The notes beneath the pieces were generated by a model. The model was not told the DNA's origin. It saw only the letters and a list, made by a program, of their open reading frames with translations, and did no database searches. Positions 58,969-64,000 of a stretch of DNA of 64,000 nucleotides are shown here, piece by piece. The stretch is taken from the NCBI GenBank assembly GCA_030374765.1, contig JARGXX010000111.1, positions 868,001 to 932,000 of the forward strand, read 5' to 3'. Source of the stretch: Agarophyton chilense (lineage: Eukaryota > Rhodophyta > Florideophyceae > Gracilariales > Gracilariaceae). A program made the position numbers and the translations under genes. Positions within the stretch are counted from its first letter, which is position 1. Each line of letters opens with the position of its first letter.

Positions 58969-59233
58969 CTGCGGGACAACTTTAAGAGCAAGGTTTTTCA
59001 CCCTGCTCCGGGACAACTCCAAAGGCAGGGTTTCTCCACCCCGTTCCGGAACGAGTCCAAGAGCATGGTTTCCAACCCCGCTCCAGGACGAATCCAAGAG
59101 CATGGTTTCCCACCCCGCTCCCGGACGAGTCCAGAGAGCAGAGTTTTTCCACCCTGCTGCGGAACAAGTGCTAGAGCACGGTTTTTGCACATCGCTCCAG
59201 GACAATTCCCGAGAGCAGGGTTCCTGACACACT
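58969..59233 (+). repeat. Minisatellite, about seven ~37-bp units
   Basis: Units follow the pattern CCCGCTCC-GGAC-AnTCCAAGAGCA-GGTTTnCCAC, with up to a quarter of positions varying. The middle units (about 59,037-59,115) are the most alike. A second, longer repeat follows: CGCTCTTACCGCTGG.. near 59,260 and GCGCGGTTACCGCTGG.. near 59,380. All lie within the 5' part of Helitron B. Minus-strand open frames across it are repeat artefacts. Confidence 0.85.
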
Positions 59234-59508
59234 GAGTTTGAGTGCAATGGTGCTTCACTGCGCTCTTACCGCTGGGCACACAATTGCGCACATGGGCACT
59301 GCGAGCCAAGTACAAAGAGCACGGTTTCTTACACAGAGACTGGTTTCTCACATCTTGCGTATGAGTGAAACGGCGCCTGTTTGCGCGGTTACCGCTGGAC
59401 TCATCATCGCAATCATGGGTGCTGCAAGGGTGGGCTTATAGGGTTTGTGTGAGTTTGAACGAGGTACGCCATGACACGTCCACGGACACAAACCGGATTC
59501 CTTCCGCA

Positions 59509-60210
59509 ATTATGGCGAACGTACCTTCAATCCATGCAACTAAAGTTTTGAGAAGACGACAGCGTGATGTAGCAGCTGTGAGACGAAAAAACGAAACGGT
59601 AGAAAAGAGTGCAAAGCGCAGGTGACGCAATAGAAAGAGATTCAGGGAACGAGGGGCATATAAGACCACTTAAAGGCTACAGACAAGAACAGCGTCGTTC
59701 TCAAAGTAGAGAGCGTAAACCCCGGAAAGAGCACTCGCGCATAAGTGGAGGTGTTAAATACACTCAGCGCGAAAGCTGCCATTTTTGGTCACTATTTTAA
59801 GCTGAAGAAAGGATTCATGTTAGTTTTTCTTTGAAACTTGAACATTTTAAAGAGACAAATGAAAGGGGCCATATATAAAGTGGATGGGATTACAACTAGC
59901 CTATTGTCTTTCTGTTAGCCACAGGTTAGTACAATGGACAGCGTTTTTGCTTGCCGAGAATGCTTTGCGGTCCTAGAGACGGCTCGTTTCCAGTTTTTGT
60001 CTGAAGGCTCCGCATTGACTACCGATAAAGTACAGGGGCAATCGTTTGGGAGTAGGGTTGAGTGTGATATTTAAGACAACTGCTATTCTCACGGCTTGCT
60101 CTATTTCACTCTCTCCTGTACTACAAACCATTTCAACGTCAGTGTATGCGTGAAAAGCGGTGATAGAAAAATATTTCATGTAGGATTTCCAGAAAATCTG
60201 CTGTGAAAAG
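59509..60210 (+). pseudogene. Helitron B coding remnant (N-terminal piece joined to helicase end)
   Basis: From ATG 59,512 the product is Arg/Glu-rich (RRRQRDVAAVRRKNETVEKS), like the repetitive basic N-terminus seen in some Helitron proteins. At about 59,796 it passes into KLKKGFMLVFL, then TTDKVQGQSFGSRVE and SHGLLYFTLSCTTNHFNV, which are degenerate versions of the last 125 codons of Helitron A's helicase. The two parts are in different frames. Everything between (Rep and most of the helicase) is deleted. Confidence 0.75.
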
Positions 60211-60418
60211 GGTTTGAATGCTCAATCGTAGAGAACGACATTGTTTTTCTTTCGAATTATTTCTACGCCTCTATGAATCGTATGAACTCGCCGTCTTAGA
60301 ACAATTGTCGTTTTCGAAGGCAGTTCTAACCTAAAAACGCTAATAACAACTTTCAAAGCTTTTCCTTAACATATGTACACTGTTTCACGCGTGCGAAGCA
60401 CGCTACGGAGCAACTGGT

Positions 60419-60546
60419 CTTACTCTAAGGCAGAAGCGTCACTCGAGCCAAGTGAATAACAATAGAGAGGCGCTGGGATCTCCCTGAAACTGTAATGTTA
60501 ACTTTTACACTTACTAAAATAAATTAATAATCTAAATCAGTTCAGA
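60419..60546 (+). repeat. Dispersed ~390-bp repeat, copy 3 (partial)
   Basis: CTTACTCTAAGG..AGAAGCGTCACTC..AGCCAAGT..ATAACAAT..GAGGCGCT matches the middle of copies 1 and 2. It starts exactly one base after the Helitron B terminus. The left half of this copy is not found in the window next to the Helitron's other end. Confidence 0.75.
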
Positions 60547-62330
60547 TAAGATAAGCCCGTCAGTGTCGCCAAGGAAGCAAAATCGACCACTGACTTTTCT
60601 CTTTATCTCAAACTCCATGAAAACCTCAGAGCTGGGCACATTCTTCGCGTCAAATCAACGTGAGGAGCACCGCGACCGTCTTTGATCTGGTAAGGTCTCT
60701 TTGAGGCGCTTTAACGCCTACAGCACAAACAAACAGAGTCAGCGACAGCTGACGGTGTAATTGTCTGCATCCAATTGCTGTTGAGCTTTGCTGCTGCTGC
60801 TGCTGCTAAATAATTTGATTGGCTGGCGCTTTAGCGCAAAAAACTGCTACATGTTGGGATGATTTAAAGTTAGAGTAGCGGGGAAAAGAAAATTTTCAGG
60901 GGAAATAATTTTTATGGCTAGATTTATAATCTCTAAAATAAAGAATCTTAGCTTTTGATCTTACAAATGTAACCATTTTGTTTCGTATAGTTTGAACAGT
61001 TTTTATTGGCATAAGAGTTAGTGTTTTACAATCTTTTTCGCAGCTTTTAGTCATGAGCGTGTGTTTAAAGCATATTTATTTAAAAAACCAGTCATCAGTT
61101 TTGTGTGCGGTATTTCTCAAACAAAAGTCATTTAGCATTTTAAGTCGATCAAAAGTAGCTGCGGTGCGCAAAGCCGTTTACTGTTAGAGCAAACTTTTAA
61201 AGATTCCTGGAAGAAACTGAAAACTGTTAAAAAGGTGGAGAAGCCTTCCGAGTGTTCTAAAAAACTTCAAATTGAAAGTATTGCAAGTACCCCATAAAAA
61301 AAGCCATGCGTCTAAAATGGATTAGAAGTGATTTGAAGCAGTATAACTGATAAGAAAAATAGTTTTCAATTCAAAGAAAACAAACTCAAATCAAAACTTC
61401 ACCAAAAAGATTGGCGTCTAAGTATACTTTAAACCATTGGTCAAAGTCAAAAGCTTTCATTATCTTGTTTAGGTTAACCACTACGCTGACAAATGCGAAG
61501 CTTATTTTTGTTTTGACTTTCTTTAACACACAGAACATGAATTTGCTTTGTAATATTGGTGATGAGCGCACGAAAACCTCTTTAATGTGCATTGACTAGA
61601 TTTTATGGCAAAGGCAAAAGTATGCTTTTTGATATTTAGAAAAGGGTGGAAAAGGTAGTGGTGGAAAAACAAAGGAGTGTAGCATGGGGGATAAAAAAAA
61701 TCCCTCCATTAACTTTAATACATTTCGATGAACAATTTTAAAAACGTTGATCCAACAACCGTGGTGCGATTGTATTAAACTGTTTATTAACTTCTTTTAG
61801 CTCTACTTCATTCAAGATGAAGTATTTGGGCGCTGTCATGAAAATATTTGGCACTTGCCTTGAGTTTCACTTTCGTTTTTAAAAGGCTAAAACACTTGTT
61901 CTTTGTAATGGTTTTATATTGCGATGAAGCGGGAAAATGATTGTGGGAAAGTCGAAAGAAAAGTACTTTAAATTGAAATATATGTGCAGTCAGAGAGGTG
62001 CAAAGCTGAGAATTGGAGGTTTGAGTGTTGTGCACACTTGCTGTCTTGGAGCAGACTCGCAGAGCGCAGTTAGAGCGCAAGATCAGGCTCGACGAGAAAA
62101 TCGTGACAGTTTATGTGAAAAACAGTTAGTGATTTCAGATTGCTGTTTAAACAATCGGCGTCATACTTCATTGAAGGCTACGAGATGTTGTGTTGGGGAA
62201 AAAGACAGCAATTTCAGTTCCCAGGGAAGAATTAGGGTTCTAAGTGTGGGGAAATAGAATCAATTTTAAAGAATCTATCCCGCAATTGGACACAATGATA
62301 GCGTGCACCGTAGATGACACGCCAAACGCA
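60547..62330. other. AT-rich interval, no gene seen
   Basis: It contains a short (CTG)5 run at 60,791-60,807 and several poly-A/T tracts. Open frames are short (at most 106 codons at 61,937-62,257), overlap on both strands and have no recognisable motif. Confidence 0.4.
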
Positions 62331-62594
62331 ACAGTACGCGGTGGGAAAGCGGCGCGCCGCGGTCCGCGGTCCGCAATCTGCGGCGTACAGCGGTCCGCGG
62401 ACGCGGCGCGGCCCGCGGGCCATGCTGTGCACTGAGCTCGCAACCCTAGGGCGCACCGCAGTACGCCCGCACCGCTACTGCCGCGCGCACGCGCGTTTCA
62501 TCGTCGCCACCGTCGTCACTGTTGTCAACGCGAGACTTTTCTTTTCGCCTCGCGCCTTTCTTCTTCGTTGTCGTTCACCGTTGACCGCGCCGAC
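62331..62594 (+). promoter_or_regulatory. GC-rich 5' region of the RSH gene
   Basis: The composition changes abruptly from AT-rich to very GC-rich at about 62,330. CGCGGTCCGCGG-type palindromes recur at 62,358-62,420. A pyrimidine-rich stretch (ACTTTTCTTTTCGCC, CTTTCTTCTTCG) lies at 62,535-62,570, just before the start codon, where an initiator/leader would be. No TATA box stands out. The promoter role is inferred from position. Confidence 0.4.
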
Positions 62595-62764
62595 ATGAAG
62601 AGGGAGAGTCCGGCATTCTCGCCCGTTTGCGCGCCGCGTCTGCCGCATACGACGCGTCGCGCCCAGCGTGAGCACGCTCGTCGCGGCGCGCCCCGAAGCG
62701 CGCCCCGTCGTGCGCGTCCGCTTGCGCTTGCGTCTTCGTCTGACGAGCCGCCAGATATTGCTTT

Positions 62765-62797
<33 letters not shown>

Positions 62798-64000
62798 CAC
62801 CTGGTATCCGCCTTCTTTGCCTTCGCCGCCGACTGCGCCATCATCATCGTCGTCTTTGTCGCCGCCTTCGCCCCCACCGTCTCCGTCGCCGCCTGCGCCG
62901 CCGCCGCTGTCGTCGCTTCCACTGCGCTTGCGGGGCCGCGAGCCGCTGCCGTCCGTGGCAAGCCTCATGCGCTACATGAGCGACCTTCGTCCAAAGCTGG
63001 ACTATCTGTCGCCGCGCGCGCGCGAGCGCGTCTTATGCGCGCTGGAAGTGGCCACTGTCGCTCATCGCGGGCAACTGCGCAAGTCTGGCGAGCCCTTCAT
63101 CGTGCACCCCATCGCCGTCGCCGCCATTCTGGCCGACCTGCGCATGGACCGCGATTGCATCATCGCCGGTCTTCTGCACGACACTGTGGAGGACACCCCC
63201 GTCACCCTCGATGAGCTCGAGGCGCTCTTCGGCCGCGATGTGCGCCGCATCGTCGAGGGCGAGACTAAGCTTAGCAAGCTCGCAAAGAACGTGCGTTGCG
63301 ACCACCACCCCGTCTCTCAAACCCCCCCCGCCTGGCAGCACCACCGCCAGAAGCGCCAGGAGGAGCAGCAGAAGCAGGCAGACAACCTCCGCGCTATGTT
63401 CATGGCCATGACCGAGGACGTGCGCGTCATCATCGTCAAACTGGCCGATCGTCTGCATAATATGCGCACCCTGGCCCACATGAGCGTCGCCAAGCAGAAG
63501 AAGATATCCAAGGAAACCCTTGAGTTCTTCGCTCCGCTGGCCCACCGCCTCGGTATGCGCCGCATCAAGTCCGAGCTCGAGGAGCTTTCGTTTAAGTTTC
63601 TGCACCCGGAGCAGTACCACCACCTCAAGTACGAGGTGCAAACCATGCTGGCGCGCTCCAACTTCCACCAGGCCCTCAGCAGCGCCGAGGCCACCGTCAA
63701 AAACGTCTTGGAGCACGACCGCATCCTGTACAATATGATTCGCTCTGTGCGTGTCATCGGCTCCACCAAGGAACTGTACTCCATCTACCGCCGCATGCAG
63801 GCCGGCGAAAACCTCTCCTCCATGATGGACATTGCCACCATGCGCGTCGTCGTCGACCTCGACCCGGGCGTCGACTCCAACCAGGCGTGCTATCATGTGC
63901 TCGGCCGCATCCACCATATGTGGCAGCCCATTCCGAAGCGCCTGAAGGACTACATCGCCTTTCCCAAACCCAACGGCTACCAGAGTCTACACACCACCGT
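62595..64000 (+). CDS. RelA/SpoT homologue (RSH), (p)ppGpp hydrolase/synthetase, 5' part
   Basis: An uninterrupted frame of 468 codons running off the window, with no intron visible. ATG 62,595 is the first Met after an in-frame stop at 62,433. Residues 1-50 are Arg/Ser/Ala-rich and poor in acidic residues, suggesting a plastid transit peptide. Residues 51-115 are Pro/Ser-rich. The hydrolase (HD) domain includes AHRGQLRKSGEPFIVHP, HDTVEDTP (HD at 195-196) and KLADRLHNMRT (from residue 282). The synthetase domain starts with STKELYSIYRRM and ends here with RLKD (449-452) and FPKPNGYQSLHTT. RxKD is the form found in bifunctional Rel/SpoT enzymes, against ExDD in RelA. The wording (TKLSKL, MAMTEDVRVIIVKLADRLHN) is closest to plant RSH1/cyanobacterial-type enzymes. 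A His/Gln-rich insertion lies between the two HD halves (about residues 235-265). It makes or degrades the alarmone (p)ppGpp, probably in the plastid. The C-terminal regulatory part is outside the window. Confidence 0.95.

Larger units (their letters stand above)
58711..60417 (+). mobile_element. Helitron B: short, internally deleted, abutting Helitron A
   Basis: It begins TCTCTCTCTC immediately after the end of Helitron A (Helitrons begin TC). It ends in CTGG (CTRR) ten bases after a perfect 6-bp hairpin GCGTGC-GAA-GCACGC at 60,389-60,403. It keeps a 5' region with repeats (58,740-59,430), an Arg/Glu-rich N-terminal coding piece (about 59,510-59,795) and then, directly joined, the last part of the helicase (59,796-60,180). 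Rep and the Walker motifs are missing. It is a non-autonomous derivative that could be moved in trans by an intact relative. Confidence 0.82.

Noticed and set aside
58720-59247. Minus-strand 175-codon frame with Gly/Cys/Leu-rich repeats
   Set aside because: It is a translation of the TG microsatellite and the 37-bp minisatellite, not a conserved protein.
63033-63917. A 294-codon open frame on the minus strand
   Set aside because: It is the mirror of the RSH gene, created by GC-rich third codon positions. The plus strand carries unmistakable HD and synthetase motifs.

Overview
The window looks like nuclear DNA of a eukaryotic alga. The only clear host gene is the 5' part of a plant/alga-type RelA-SpoT homologue (RSH) at the right edge. 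It has an Arg/Ser-rich leader that could target a plastid, no visible intron, and strongly GC-rich third codon positions. A red alga would fit (compact gene next to a large repeat desert), but that is a guess.

Layout. (1) 1-25.4 kb is AT-rich, gene-poor DNA. It holds very old, heavily decayed retroelement coding remnants: a Ty3/gypsy-like RT/RNase H at about 1.5-3.35 kb, a doubtful integrase trace near 6.5 kb and a doubtful Gag-like stretch at 8.3-9.4 kb. It also has an odd cluster of AATGGCG words at 11.47-11.89 kb and two copies of a dispersed ~390-bp repeat at 23.5 and 25.4 kb. (2) 26.2-43.7 kb holds a decayed minus-strand Ty3/gypsy chromovirus ('element 3'). A second, plus-strand chromovirus ('element 2', 27,651-38,380, LTRs about 93% identical) is nested in it. 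(3) 43.7-58.7 kb is an autonomous-type Helitron ('Helitron A', Rep plus PIF1 helicase, degenerate). Its helicase is split by a young-looking, apparently whole minus-strand chromovirus ('element 4', 46,705-57,525, LTRs about 98% identical, perfect 5-bp target duplication CTCAG). (4) 58,711-60,417 is a short, internally deleted Helitron ('Helitron B') directly abutting the 3' end of Helitron A. It ends in a textbook hairpin plus CTGG and lies inside a third, partial copy of the dispersed repeat. (5) 60.5-62.3 kb is AT-rich with no gene seen. (6) An abrupt GC rise at about 62.33 kb leads into the RSH gene (62,595 to past the window end).

Most interesting point. The two chromoviruses with both ends mapped carry an extra open region on the strand opposite gag-pol, between the end of pol and the 3' LTR, starting beside the LTR and converging on pol. 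These antisense products share recognisable motifs (SPGR, VWYDP/VYYNP, PRxMP) in elements 2 and 4. A weaker but similar Cys-containing region occurs in element 3, which has the same layout. Elements 2 and 4 also share a purine-rich tandem repeat at the convergent junction and the same primer-binding site. This looks like a lineage-specific antisense accessory gene. I do not recognise its protein family.
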